Shown in pieces: positions 23,185 to 33,956 of a DNA stretch of 64,000 nt. The position numbers and the translations under genes were made by a program. The stretch covers positions 1 through 64,000 of the forward strand of contig JBFJOO010000009.1 in the NCBI GenBank assembly GCA_041617635.1, given 5' to 3'. This DNA is from JAABRB01 sp041617635 (GTDB taxonomy: Bacteria; Pseudomonadota; Gammaproteobacteria; Burkholderiales; SG8-39). A model generated the notes under the pieces. It ran no database searches and was not told the origin of the DNA. It saw only the letters and a program-made list of their open reading frames with translations. Within the stretch, counting starts at the first letter, position 1; each line of letters starts with the position of its first letter.

Positions 23185-25667
23185 CGGCGACCTTTCCGAA
23201 GCACATTCCCGCGGAAGGCTACATTCCGGCCAGCCGGCAGCAGGAGCCGCCGCGCAAGGACTACAAGTACATCGGCCAGAACATGAAGCGGGTCGAGGAC
23301 CCGCGACTGCTGACCGGAAACGGCCAGTACATCGACGACATCGTGGTGCCCAAGATGGCGCACGCCGCGGTGCTGCGCAGCGACCGCGCGCACGCGCGCA
23401 TCAAGCGCATCGACACCTCGAAAGCGAAGGCGCTCGCGGGCGTGCACCTGGTGCTGACCGGCGCCGAGGCGAAGGAGATGACCGGCCCGACCGCGCAGTT
23501 CGCCAGCCCGCCGGTGGTGCAGTACTGCCTGGCCGTCGACCGGGTGCGCCACGTCGGCGAGGCGGTGGCGGCGGTGGTCGCCGAGAACCGCTACGTCGCC
23601 GAGGATGCCTGCGATCTGATCGAGGTCGAGTACGAAGACCTGCCGGTGGTGGTCGACCCGGAAGCCGCGCTGACCTCGAGCGGGGACGCGGTGCTCCATC
23701 CGGAGCGCGGCCCGAACAACATCGCGCAGCAGCGCACGTTCACGTTCGGACCGGTGAACGACGACTTCGGCAAGGCGGACGTGGTCGTCAAGCGTACGCT
23801 CCGCTGGGGCCGCTCGGGCGCGCAGCCGCTCGAGACGGTCGGATGCATCGCGTCCTACGAGCCGGGCAGCGGCAAGTTCACGATGTACACCAACAGCTCG
23901 TTCCTCAACTACGTCGGCTGGCTGGTCGGCGCCTCGCTCGGGGTGAGCGCGTCGAAGCTGAACCTGATTCCGTGCGTGACCGGCGGCAGCTTCGGCTCGA
24001 AGCTCTTCACGCACAAGGCGATGACGCTCGCCGGCACGCTCGCGCGCGCGGCGGGCCGCCCGGTGAAGTACCTGGAGGACCGCCTCGACAACATCACGAG
24101 CTGCGACAACCACGGCTCGGACCGCCTCTACCGCTGCGAGCTCGCCTGCAAGCGCGACGGGACGATGCTCTCGCTCCGCTTCCAGGTGATCGACGACTAC
24201 GGCGCGTACTTCCAGTTCGGCGTGGGCACGCACGGCAACTCGCTCTGCCAGATCGTGGGGCCGTACCGCATCAACAGCATCCAGATGGAGCTCATCGCGG
24301 TGATGACCAACAAGTGCCAGCAGGGCGCCTACCGCGGCTTCGGTTCCGAGGTCACGAACTGGATGCTCGAGCGCATGGCCGACGCCGCGGCCGACGAGCT
24401 GAAGATGGACCCGGTCGACTTGCGGCGGAAGAACCTCATCCAGCCCGACCAGTTTCCGTACGTCATCCCGAGCGGCAACATCTACGACAGCGGCAACTAC
24501 CCCGCGGTGCTCGATGAGGCGCTGAAGCTCGCCGACCTGCCGAAGTGGAAGAAGCTCCGCGACGAGGCGCGCGCTCAAGGGCGCTGCGTCGGCATCGGCG
24601 TGGCGACGTGCCAGGAGCGCAGCGTGTTCAGTGCGACCGAGTTCTGGTCGCTCAACGGGACCGAGAATCCGGGCTTTACGCTGACGAGCTCGCCGGAGTC
24701 GACGCAGCTTCGCATCGACCCGACCGGCACGATCCACGTGACGCTCGGCTCGCCGTTCTGGGGCAACAGCCCCGAGACCATGGCGACGCAGATCGTGGCC
24801 GAGCAGTTCCAGGTCGATCCGTCGCAGATCAACATCGTCTACGCCGACACGCAGAGCGGGTTCAACTCGACCGGTCCGGGCGGCAGCCGTTTCACGGTGA
24901 TGATCGCCGGGGCGATCGTCGGCGCAAGCATGCGGGTCAAGGAGAAACTCCTGCGCGTGGCCGGCCACATGATGGAGGCCGATGTGAACGACCTCGAGAT
25001 CCGCGCCGGCAAGATCGGCGTGAAGGGGGTGCCTGGCAAGGAGAAGTCGATCGGCGAGGTGGCGCTCTTCGCCCACTACTTCCGCCTCAACCTGCCGGAG
25101 GGCGACGACTTCGCGAGCGGCCTCGACGCGAACTACGTGTACGACCATCCGCTCACGACGATGCCCGCGGAGGACCGCAGCCATCTCGGAATCTTCTACC
25201 CGATCATGGGAAACATGTGCCACGCGGCGCTCGTCGAGGTCGACCCGCAGACCGGCAAGACGGCGATCCTCGACTACGTCGCGGTGCACGACGCGGGAAC
25301 CGTGGTGAACCCGATGACGCTCGCGGGCCACATCCGCGGCGGTACCGCGCAGGGCATCGGCACCGCGCTCTACGAGAAGTTCCACTACGACGAGAGCGGC
25401 CAGCTCGTGACCGGTACGTTCGCCGACTACCTGATCCCGACACTGCACGAGATGCCGCCCGCGATCCGGGTGGGACACGTCGAGACGCCCTCGCCGTTCA
25501 CCGAGTACGGCATCAAGGGCGGCGGCGAAGGCGGCCGGATGGGCGCGCCCGGCGCGCTCTCGCGCGCGATCGAGGATGCGCTCGCGCAATACCGCGTGCG
25601 CTGCGACGAGCTACCGCTCACGCCGCGCAAGGTGCGGGAAATGGTGCGCGCCGGCGAGCAGCGGTGA
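23181..25667 (+). CDS. Molybdenum hydroxylase large (Mo-cofactor binding) subunit
   Basis: The ATG overlaps the small-subunit stop and gives 828 residues. The large-subunit landmarks are GSFGSKLF near the cofactor, GAYRGFGSEVTNWMLERM, and the catalytic base Glu in the KGGGEGG motif near the end. The AYRGFG motif is not the AYRCSFR motif of true aerobic CO dehydrogenase, so this is another xanthine-oxidase-family hydroxylase with unknown substrate, probably aromatic or N-heterocyclic. No CoxF/XdhC-type maturation gene is adjacent, but a MOCOS-like sulfurase is encoded at 1095-2516. Confidence 0.93.
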   Translation: MTATFPKHIPAEGYIPASRQQEPPRKDYKYIGQNMKRVEDPRLLTGNGQYIDDIVVPKMAHAAVLRSDRAHARIKRIDTSKAKALAGVHLVLTGAEAKEMTGPTAQFASPPVVQYCLAVDRVRHVGEAVAAVVAENRYVAEDACDLIEVEYEDLPVVVDPEAALTSSGDAVLHPERGPNNIAQQRTFTFGPVNDDFGKADVVVKRTLRWGRSGAQPLETVGCIASYEPGSGKFTMYTNSSFLNYVGWLVGASLGVSASKLNLIPCVTGGSFGSKLFTHKAMTLAGTLARAAGRPVKYLEDRLDNITSCDNHGSDRLYRCELACKRDGTMLSLRFQVIDDYGAYFQFGVGTHGNSLCQIVGPYRINSIQMELIAVMTNKCQQGAYRGFGSEVTNWMLERMADAAADELKMDPVDLRRKNLIQPDQFPYVIPSGNIYDSGNYPAVLDEALKLADLPKWKKLRDEARAQGRCVGIGVATCQERSVFSATEFWSLNGTENPGFTLTSSPESTQLRIDPTGTIHVTLGSPFWGNSPETMATQIVAEQFQVDPSQINIVYADTQSGFNSTGPGGSRFTVMIAGAIVGASMRVKEKLLRVAGHMMEADVNDLEIRAGKIGVKGVPGKEKSIGEVALFAHYFRLNLPEGDDFASGLDANYVYDHPLTTMPAEDRSHLGIFYPIMGNMCHAALVEVDPQTGKTAILDYVAVHDAGTVVNPMTLAGHIRGGTAQGIGTALYEKFHYDESGQLVTGTFADYLIPTLHEMPPAIRVGHVETPSPFTEYGIKGGGEGGRMGAPGALSRAIEDALAQYRVRCDELPLTPRKVREMVRAGEQR

Positions 25668-25673
25668 ATCTTT

Positions 25674-25710
25674 CCCCTCCGCCTGACGAGGGGGTCACGC
25701 GCAGCGTGAC
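25674..25710. terminator. Paired hairpins between convergent genes, probable terminator
   Basis: CCCCTC/GAGGGG (25674-25679 with 25688-25693) and GTCACGC/GCGTGAC (25694-25700 with 25704-25710, 3-base loop) lie between the molybdenum hydroxylase stop and the leftward GTPase stop. Both stems are perfect, but no T-run follows, so this may be a repeat element or a bidirectional terminator. Confidence 0.5.
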
Positions 25711-25721
25711 GGGATGGTGGG

Positions 25722-26738
25722 CTACGCGTGGAGCTCGAGCACGTCGCCGTCCGCGACGCGGTGCTCGCGGCCGACCTGCTGCCCGTCGAAGCCGGATTTG
25801 CCCCAGACGCGCGCGTACTTGAGCGACTGCGCGATGTCCTGGTGGACGAGCCGTGCGACGTCCTCCACCGTCTGGCCGCGCCGCAGGGTGAAGGGATGAT
25901 CCTTCGCCGCGGGCTTGCCCGGCGCCTTGGTGTAGACGCGCACGATGCCGAGCGCGCGGAAGAGCCAGGGCCCGAGCTCGCTCAGGCCCCGCCCGGTTTC
26001 CGCGGACACGGCGAGCGCGGGATAGCGCAGCCCGGTGAGCTCGCGAAAGGCCTCGAGCTCGGCCGCTGCGTCGATGCTGAGATCGGCCTTGTTCGCGAGG
26101 AGCAGCGTCGGCAGCCGCAGGGCGAACGGGTCGTCATCACCCGCTTCGGCAGACTCGATGGCCACCGGCCAGCGTTCGGTGAGCGTCACGCGCTTCTCGT
26201 GCAGGATCGCGTGCACGGCCTGGACCTCCTCGACGCAATCGGCGTGGCCGAGGTCGACGACGAGCAGGCAGGCGTCCGCGGTCTGCAGCGCGCCGGCGAG
26301 CCACGGCACCGGATGCGCCGCGGACACCGCCGGCAGGTCCACGAGCTGGAAGTGAATGTCCTCCCAGATCATCATGCCCGGCTCGGGGACTTGGGTCGTG
26401 AACGGATAGTCGGCAATGTGCACGCTCGAGCCGCTGAGGCGCGCGTGCAGCGCCGACTTGCCCGCGCTCGGCGGGCCGACGAGCGCGAGCTGTGCCGCAC
26501 CTTCGGGTCGGACCACGAGGGCCGGTCCGCCCCGGGCGGGGCCCTTGCGCGGCGCTTCGAGCTCGGCGGAGAGCTCCTTGATGCGGCGCTTGATGTCGGC
26601 CTGGAGGTGGTCGGTGCCCTTGTGCTTGGGAATCGTGCGCAGCATCTCGCGCAGGTGCGCGAGCCGCTCACGCGGATCGCGCGCCTTGCGAAAGGCCGCT
26701 TCCGCGGCCTTGTACTCGGGCGACAGGTTGGCGGGCAT
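25722..26738 (-). CDS. DRG/Obg-like GTPase with TGS domain
   Basis: This 338-residue protein begins with a helical N-terminal region, followed by the GTPase domain. G1 is GPPSAGKSA (about residues 87-95), G3 is DLPA in place of the usual DxxG, and G4 is NKAD near 215. The C-terminal TGS domain contains the usual RVWGKSGFDGQQVGREHRVADGD ending. TGS GTPases of the DRG type bind RNA or ribosomes in known members. No partner is nearby, so its target is unknown. The DLPA form may lower GTP hydrolysis or be normal in this branch. Confidence 0.85.
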   Translation of the reverse strand: MPANLSPEYKAAEAAFRKARDPRERLAHLREMLRTIPKHKGTDHLQADIKRRIKELSAELEAPRKGPARGGPALVVRPEGAAQLALVGPPSAGKSALHARLSGSSVHIADYPFTTQVPEPGMMIWEDIHFQLVDLPAVSAAHPVPWLAGALQTADACLLVVDLGHADCVEEVQAVHAILHEKRVTLTERWPVAIESAEAGDDDPFALRLPTLLLANKADLSIDAAAELEAFRELTGLRYPALAVSAETGRGLSELGPWLFRALGIVRVYTKAPGKPAAKDHPFTLRRGQTVEDVARLVHQDIAQSLKYARVWGKSGFDGQQVGREHRVADGDVLELHA

Positions 26739-26869
26739 GGCTGAGCGCTCGCGCGCAGCTTGCCGGGAATGTTACGTCGACTTTGGGCTGGAGTAGGGGC
26801 GCGAATGGCGCGCTGCCCGCAAGGCCGGTACGCCTTGATCGCCCATGCGGGAGGCGATAGTCTGCTCGC

Positions 26870-27916
26870 ATGCACGTCTGCGCGGACGCGATCGAGGGTA
26901 TCGGGCGCACGCCGCTCATCCGGCTACGGCGCGCGTCGGAGCTCACCGGCTGCGAGATCCTCGGCAAGGCCGAGTTCCTGAATCCTGGCGGCTCGGTCAA
27001 GGACCGCGCGGCGCTCTTCATCGTGAAGGATGCCGAGGCGCGCGGGCAGCTGCGGCCCGGCGGGGTGATCGTCGAGGGGACGGCCGGCAACACCGGGATC
27101 GGGCTCGCGCTGGTCGGCAACGCGCGCGGCTACCGCACGGTGATTGTGATTCCGGAGACGCAGAGCCAGGAGAAGAAGGACGCGCTGCGCCAGTTCGGCG
27201 TGGACCTGCGCGAGGTGCCCGCGGTGCCGTATGCGAATCCGAATAACTACGTCAAGGTCTCCGGACGGCTCGCCGCGGCGATCGCAGAGCGCGAGCCCGC
27301 CGGCGCGATCTGGGCCAACCAGTTCGACAACGTAGCCAACCGCCGCGCGCACATCGAGACGACCGGACCGGAGATCTGGGAGCAGACGGGCGGCAAGCTG
27401 GACGCCTTCATCTGCGCGGTGGGCACCGGCGGCACGCTCGCGGGCGTGGGCATGTACCTCAAGCAGCGCGCGCCCGGAGTCGTGATCGGCATCGCCGATC
27501 CGATGGGCGCCGCGCTCTACAACTGGTACAAGCACGGCGAGCTCAAGGCCGAGGGAAGCTCGATCACCGAGGGCATCGGCCAGAGCCGCATCACCGCCAA
27601 CCTCGAGGGCGCGCCGGTCGACGCGGCGTTCCGGATTCCCGACCCCGAAGCGCTCGCCGAAGTCTTCGCACTCCTGCAGCACGAAGGGCTGTTCCTGGGG
27701 CCGTCCACCGGCGTCAACGTCGCCGGCGCGATCCGCCTCGCCCGCGAGTTGGGTCCCGGCCGCACCATCGTCACGGTGCTTTGCGACGGCGGGCAGCGCT
27801 ACGCCAGCCGGCTTTTCGACCTCGAGTTCCTGCGCGCGAAGCGTCTGCCGGTGCCGCCGTGGCTGGAGGGCCGCAACGCGGTGCCGGTGCCGACGCCTGT
27901 CGCACCGGCTTCATAG
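26870..27916 (+). CDS. Cysteine synthase A-like PLP enzyme
   Basis: This 348-residue fold-type II PLP enzyme starts with IEGIGRTPLIRLRR. The PLP lysine motif GGSVKDRAALFI lies at about residues 39-50, and EGTAGNTGIGLALVGNA is the phosphate/substrate loop near 70. It also has VGTGGTLAGVG, and GLFLGPSTGVNVAGA. The pattern fits O-acetylserine sulfhydrylase/cysteine synthase, which makes cysteine from sulfide. EGTAGNT rather than the usual EPTSGNT is a small departure, so a cystathionine-beta-synthase-like or other beta-replacement role is possible. Monocistronic. Confidence 0.85.
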   Translation: MHVCADAIEGIGRTPLIRLRRASELTGCEILGKAEFLNPGGSVKDRAALFIVKDAEARGQLRPGGVIVEGTAGNTGIGLALVGNARGYRTVIVIPETQSQEKKDALRQFGVDLREVPAVPYANPNNYVKVSGRLAAAIAEREPAGAIWANQFDNVANRRAHIETTGPEIWEQTGGKLDAFICAVGTGGTLAGVGMYLKQRAPGVVIGIADPMGAALYNWYKHGELKAEGSSITEGIGQSRITANLEGAPVDAAFRIPDPEALAEVFALLQHEGLFLGPSTGVNVAGAIRLARELGPGRTIVTVLCDGGQRYASRLFDLEFLRAKRLPVPPWLEGRNAVPVPTPVAPAS

Positions 27917-27964
27917 CGGCGTGACCGGGCCCGTCGCGTCACGGATCCAGCTTTTCGCTCGCGA

Positions 27965-28471
27965 CTACGGCGTCCCGATGTAGTCGCGCTTGCCGATCTC
28001 CACGCCGTTGTGACGCAGGATGTCGTAGGCCGTCACGACGTGGAAATAGAACGTCGGCAAGGCGTGGCCGCAGAGATATTGCACGCCCTTGAAGGTCACG
28101 TCCTTGCCGGCAACCTTGAGGGTGATGTCCTGGTCGTCGGAGCCGTCGATCTGCGCCGGCTTGAACGAGTTGATGAAATCGGCGGTCTTCGCGATCCGCG
28201 CCTTCAGCTCGGGGAGCGTCTGTTCGGTGTCCGGGTAGCTCGGATTCTCGACGCCGGCGAGCCGCGCGCAGGCGCCCTTGGCCGCGTCGCAGGCGATCTG
28301 GATCTGGCGCGTGAACGGGAACATGTCCGGATAGAGCCGGAACGCGGTGAGCGCCAGGGGGTCGAGCTTGCGCGCTTCGACGTGCGCCTGCGCCTTGTCG
28401 AGGATGGCGGAAAGGTTCTTGAGCGTATTGGCGAAGCGCGGCGCGCTCGCCTGGTACATGGAGATGGGCAT
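27965..28471 (-). CDS. DUF1993 family protein
   Basis: The ATG at 28471 gives 168 residues and is favoured because upstream in-frame sequence is not family-like. The protein shows MYQASAPRFANTLKNLSAILDKA, LYPDMFPFTRQIQIACDAAK and a C-terminal LCGHALPTFYFHVVTAYDILRH, the conserved pattern of DUF1993, a DinB-like helical bundle family of unknown function. Conserved His residues could bind metal. It is leftward, upstream of nothing in the same direction except a dioxygenase gene 68 bases away. Confidence 0.85.
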   Translation of the reverse strand: MPISMYQASAPRFANTLKNLSAILDKAQAHVEARKLDPLALTAFRLYPDMFPFTRQIQIACDAAKGACARLAGVENPSYPDTEQTLPELKARIAKTADFINSFKPAQIDGSDDQDITLKVAGKDVTFKGVQYLCGHALPTFYFHVVTAYDILRHNGVEIGKRDYIGTP

Positions 28472-28539
28472 CTGGGAGTCCGTTCGCGAAACCCGCATGT
28501 GCGGGCGGCGTATTCTAACGCCAGCCTGAACGCCGCCGG

Positions 28540-29379
28540 CTAGCGCGGCCGGTCGCCGGCAAGCGTGATCCGGAGCATGACGCGGCGATACCCGTGGTAG
28601 TCGTTCACCGGGTTGTGCTGCGTGCAGCGATTGTCCCAGAGCGCAATGGAGCCCGGCTGCCAGACGAAGCGGCAAGTATGCTCCGGACGGACCTGGTGCG
28701 CGAAGAGGTAAGCAAGCAGCGGCGCGCTCTCCGCCTCGGTCATGTCGGCGAACCGCACAGTGTGCGCGACGTTGACATAGAGCGCCTTGCGGCCGGTCTC
28801 GGGATGCGTGCGGACCACCGGGTGCTCCGCGACGTACTCTTCCTTGCCTTCCGAGCGCCCATCCGACTTGATGCGGTCTTCTCGCGTGCGCGACACGTCC
28901 GCCTTGGCGGAGGAGTTCACGGCGTTCAAGCCGTCGAGCAGGCGCCGCATGCCCGCCGAGAGCGTCTCGTAGGCGAGGTACATGCTCGCGAACAGCGTGT
29001 CGCCGCCGAACGGCGGCGTCTCGCGCGCGAGGAGCATCGACGCCATCGGCGGCTCCGCGAGGTACGTCGTGTCCGAGTGCCAGATGCCGCCGAAATTCAC
29101 TGTTTCGTGTTCGAGCTTCTTCACCTCGATGATCTCGGGGAAGCCCGCGATGCCCCTCACGAAGGGATACTCCACCGGCCTGCCGATGCGCCGCGCGAAC
29201 GCCATGTACTGCGCCGGCGTCAGATCCTGGCCGCGGAAGAAGAGCACGAGATGCTCGTGCCAGGCGTGCCGCAGCGACGCCACCTGATCGTCGTCGAGCG
29301 TCCGCGCCAGGTCGATCCCCAGCACCTCCGCCCCGAGCGCACCCGCGACGCGCCGGATCTCGATGGTCGTTCGCTGCAT
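28540..29379 (-). CDS. TauD/TfdA family 2-oxoglutarate-dependent dioxygenase
   Basis: This 279-residue protein carries the iron triad context: His and Asp in WHSDTTYLAEPPMASML (about residues 100-116) and a C-terminal His in NDYHGYRRVMLRITL. The IDLARTLDDDQ start and FFRGQDLTPAQYMAFARRIG segment match TauD-like enzymes. They oxidise taurine, alkylsulfonates, herbicide ethers or other substrates with 2-oxoglutarate and O2. No transporter for such a substrate is adjacent. Confidence 0.9.
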   Translation of the reverse strand: MQRTTIEIRRVAGALGAEVLGIDLARTLDDDQVASLRHAWHEHLVLFFRGQDLTPAQYMAFARRIGRPVEYPFVRGIAGFPEIIEVKKLEHETVNFGGIWHSDTTYLAEPPMASMLLARETPPFGGDTLFASMYLAYETLSAGMRRLLDGLNAVNSSAKADVSRTREDRIKSDGRSEGKEEYVAEHPVVRTHPETGRKALYVNVAHTVRFADMTEAESAPLLAYLFAHQVRPEHTCRFVWQPGSIALWDNRCTQHNPVNDYHGYRRVMLRITLAGDRPR

Positions 29380-29470
29380 GTCAAAAATCTACCCTGTTCC
29401 CGCACGGGCGCCAAGACCCCAGTGAGTCGCTGGTATATAGTCGCGTGTCGTCCCGATTTGCACGCATGCG

Positions 29471-30016
29471 ATGCCCGAACGCAAATCGACCTACGTCGCG
29501 CAGCACGCGAACCTGGCGAAGGAGCCAGCGGAGACCGACGCCAAGTACCTCGAGCTGCTGAGGGCCTGGAACGTCCGCGACGATAACGATTTCACGCTCA
29601 CCGACGGCCGCGAGAAGACCGAGGCGCGCACTTCGGTCCGCTTGCGCGAATTCACCGAACGGCACCTGCGCATGCGCCTCGACGGCGCAAAGCAGCTGCT
29701 GTTGATCATCGGGGAGACGACCCGCGAGGACAACGAGTGGATCCCGCTCGAGATCCGCTACGCCGTCGACGACTGCGAGATTCCGATCATCGCCGCGTAC
29801 CCCGGGCACGAGGTCATCATGGACCCGACTGAGCTCGCGCCGCTCTGGCCGGCGGCGCTGACGAAGCGCATTCGCGAGGGATCCGCGCGGGTCATCCACA
29901 TCCCGTTCCGCATGGAGGCCCTGCGTGACGCGATCAACCAGTTCGGTCCCGCGAAGCTCCCGCAGAGCGGATTGAGCTTCTACGACCTCGCGACGTACCA
30001 GGGCTGGGGCTACTGA
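29471..30016 (+). CDS. TIR-like (MTH538/DUF1863 type) domain protein
   Basis: This 181-residue protein matches the MTH538 TIR-like pattern. A short first strand (STYVAQHA) leads to KYLELLRAWNV, then NDFTLTDGREKTEA. RMRLDGAKQLLLIIGETTRED and EWIPLEIRYAVDDCEIPIIA form the central strands, with the Trp-xxx-Glu motif usual in these TIR proteins. Members include ThsB-like signalling enzymes of Thoeris defence, but many stand alone with unknown roles. No ThsA-like effector is adjacent; the next gene is convergent and overlaps its end by 7 bases. The TIR assignment is good; defence is only a possibility. Confidence 0.78.
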   Translation: MPERKSTYVAQHANLAKEPAETDAKYLELLRAWNVRDDNDFTLTDGREKTEARTSVRLREFTERHLRMRLDGAKQLLLIIGETTREDNEWIPLEIRYAVDDCEIPIIAAYPGHEVIMDPTELAPLWPAALTKRIREGSARVIHIPFRMEALRDAINQFGPAKLPQSGLSFYDLATYQGWGY

Positions 30017-31620
30017 CCGTTCGGGGCCGCGGGCAACCACTCGAATGCGGCCCGCACGAAGTCTTCGCCTCGTTGCAGCACGCGAATGAGCCGCAGGTCA
30101 CGCCGACCCTCGTCCAGCATGGCCTCGTAGACGCGCCCTTCTTTCCAGCTTTCCGGCGGCAGCAACAGGTGCGGCGGGTCTGCCTGTGATGCGTCCGGGA
30201 GCAGGATCGCGTTCACGTTGACGAAGGCAAAGGTTCCCGCCGACGCTTTCCAGTCGGCGCCTCCGGGGCTTCCCTTTGCCTGCGGGCGCAGTGATACCGC
30301 GGCCGGCTTGCGGCTGATGAGCTGGATGTCGACGTGCGTGCTCTTGTCGATGTCGGCATGCGTGCGGCGAATCACGCCCAGCCACCATTCGTTGCGCCCG
30401 GAGACCGAGAAGGTGACCAGCATGCCGCTGCGCGCCCAGTTCGCGCCCGGCTGCGGCATTTCCGCGCCGACTTCGCTGCCGCCGGCATCGCGGATGGTCC
30501 AGGCTTCGGGCGGGGCGAACGCGATGTCGTCGTCGCTCGCGAGCTCCAGGCCGCGCGACTTGCTTGGCGCGGCATCGCCGCCGGCGAGATGCTTGCAAAT
30601 GCCAGCATAGCCGTGCACGAGCATCAGCTCGCCCTGCGCCGGCGAATGGACGGGCGCCGCGCGCGGCGGAGTCGGCCCCCAGATGCGCAGCAAGTGCTCG
30701 ACGGTGGCGAGCTGTGCATGCGACGGGATGTCCTTGCCGAACACGCTCGCGTCGTTGTCATCCGCTGTTGCGATCTGTTTGTGGAGTCTCGTCAGCGCGT
30801 CGAGCCCCACCCCGGGTCCGAAGTAGCGCGTGGCGGGGTCTTGCGACTCGGGCGTCGCGCGCCGCGGCGGATCTTCCCCTTGGGGATCGAAGCAGAATGG
30901 ATTGTCCGCGGCGCCGGGCGGGCGCAGCGCAAAATCTTCCCCGAGCTGCTCAGCCACCCGGTCGGCGATCTCGATCTGCTCCGAGGCGAGCGTCTCGGGC
31001 GCGGCGACGTGCACCATCAGCAGCCGCAGGAGCTCGTGGGTCGCCGTGGTCGAGACTCTCTGACTGCGGTGCGGGTGAACCGCGGTATTCGCGCAGCCGG
31101 CGGCCTCTGCGCCGGCATGCACCGCGTACGCGCGTCGCCATGCGCTCGTGGGAGCGTCCACGTAATGGATGAGACAGAGCTTAGCCAGCGTTCGGCACGC
31201 GCGCAGCCCGCGCACCGCGCCCACGGCCGCGGCGCCCATCGCCGACGCGTCGGTCTTCACGATCGCCTGGAGGCGCGCGGCCGACGCGCAGGACGCGTCG
31301 GCGAGGCTCGCCGCATAGGCGAACATGGCTTTCCACTTCGTCTCGCGCAACACCTGGTTGTCGGCTGAATCCGCGAGGTACTGCTTGAGCAGCTTGGCGA
31401 CGTGCGCCGTGCCCGCTTCCTGGATGAGGCCCAGGATTTCGCTGCGGGCCCGCTCGTCGAGATCGGTCGCGTCGCCGGGCGCACCCAGCCAGCCGCGCAA
31501 CTCGCCTAGCGCGGTGACCGGATCGCGTTCGCGGAGGTCCGCAAGCATCGCCGACGCGGAGGCGGCGCTCCGCATCGGATCGTCGGGGCCGGACCCCGGG
31601 CTCTTGATCCACTCCAGCAC
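30010..31620 (-). CDS. Unknown 536-residue protein, possible C-terminal PilZ-like domain
   Basis: The N-terminal two thirds are helical and Ala-rich, with no membrane segment or signal. The C-terminal part has ARSGMLVTFSVSGRNEWWLGVIRRTH followed by STHVDIQLISRKPAAVSLRPQ, a beta-rich stretch that resembles PilZ-like or c-di-GMP-responsive domains, but the canonical RxxxR motif is not clear. Its 3' end overlaps the convergent TIR-like gene by 7 bases. I do not recognise a complete family. It could bind a nucleotide or be a scaffold protein. Confidence 0.6.
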   Translation of the reverse strand: MLEWIKSPGSGPDDPMRSAASASAMLADLRERDPVTALGELRGWLGAPGDATDLDERARSEILGLIQEAGTAHVAKLLKQYLADSADNQVLRETKWKAMFAYAASLADASCASAARLQAIVKTDASAMGAAAVGAVRGLRACRTLAKLCLIHYVDAPTSAWRRAYAVHAGAEAAGCANTAVHPHRSQRVSTTATHELLRLLMVHVAAPETLASEQIEIADRVAEQLGEDFALRPPGAADNPFCFDPQGEDPPRRATPESQDPATRYFGPGVGLDALTRLHKQIATADDNDASVFGKDIPSHAQLATVEHLLRIWGPTPPRAAPVHSPAQGELMLVHGYAGICKHLAGGDAAPSKSRGLELASDDDIAFAPPEAWTIRDAGGSEVGAEMPQPGANWARSGMLVTFSVSGRNEWWLGVIRRTHADIDKSTHVDIQLISRKPAAVSLRPQAKGSPGGADWKASAGTFAFVNVNAILLPDASQADPPHLLLPPESWKEGRVYEAMLDEGRRDLRLIRVLQRGEDFVRAAFEWLPAAPNGQ

Positions 31621-31804
31621 AGGCGCCCTCCTGGGATCGCCCCCCGGGTGGAGGCCCGGGCGCGCGATCGGGACGCTGACGAGCTCATTCTAGGCAGGTG
31701 CGCCGGGCCGGAATGCGCTTCTCGCCTGCTTTTGAGAACCTGTGCCGTAGCCGGATGAGCGATAGTTCACGTTTGGCGCGCGAGCGATGCCGCGGCGAAT
31801 GCGA

Positions 31805-33952
<2,148 letters not shown>

Positions 33953-33956
33953 GCGC

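Noticed and set aside
23181..25667. Aerobic CO dehydrogenase large subunit
   Set aside because: The active-site motif is AYRGFG instead of the AYRCSFR needed for form I CO dehydrogenase, so only a general molybdenum hydroxylase call is made.
29471..31620. Complete Thoeris or CBASS defence system
   Set aside because: Only a TIR-like protein is present; no ThsA-like, nucleotidyltransferase or effector gene is adjacent, and the neighbour is on the opposite strand with no clear link.
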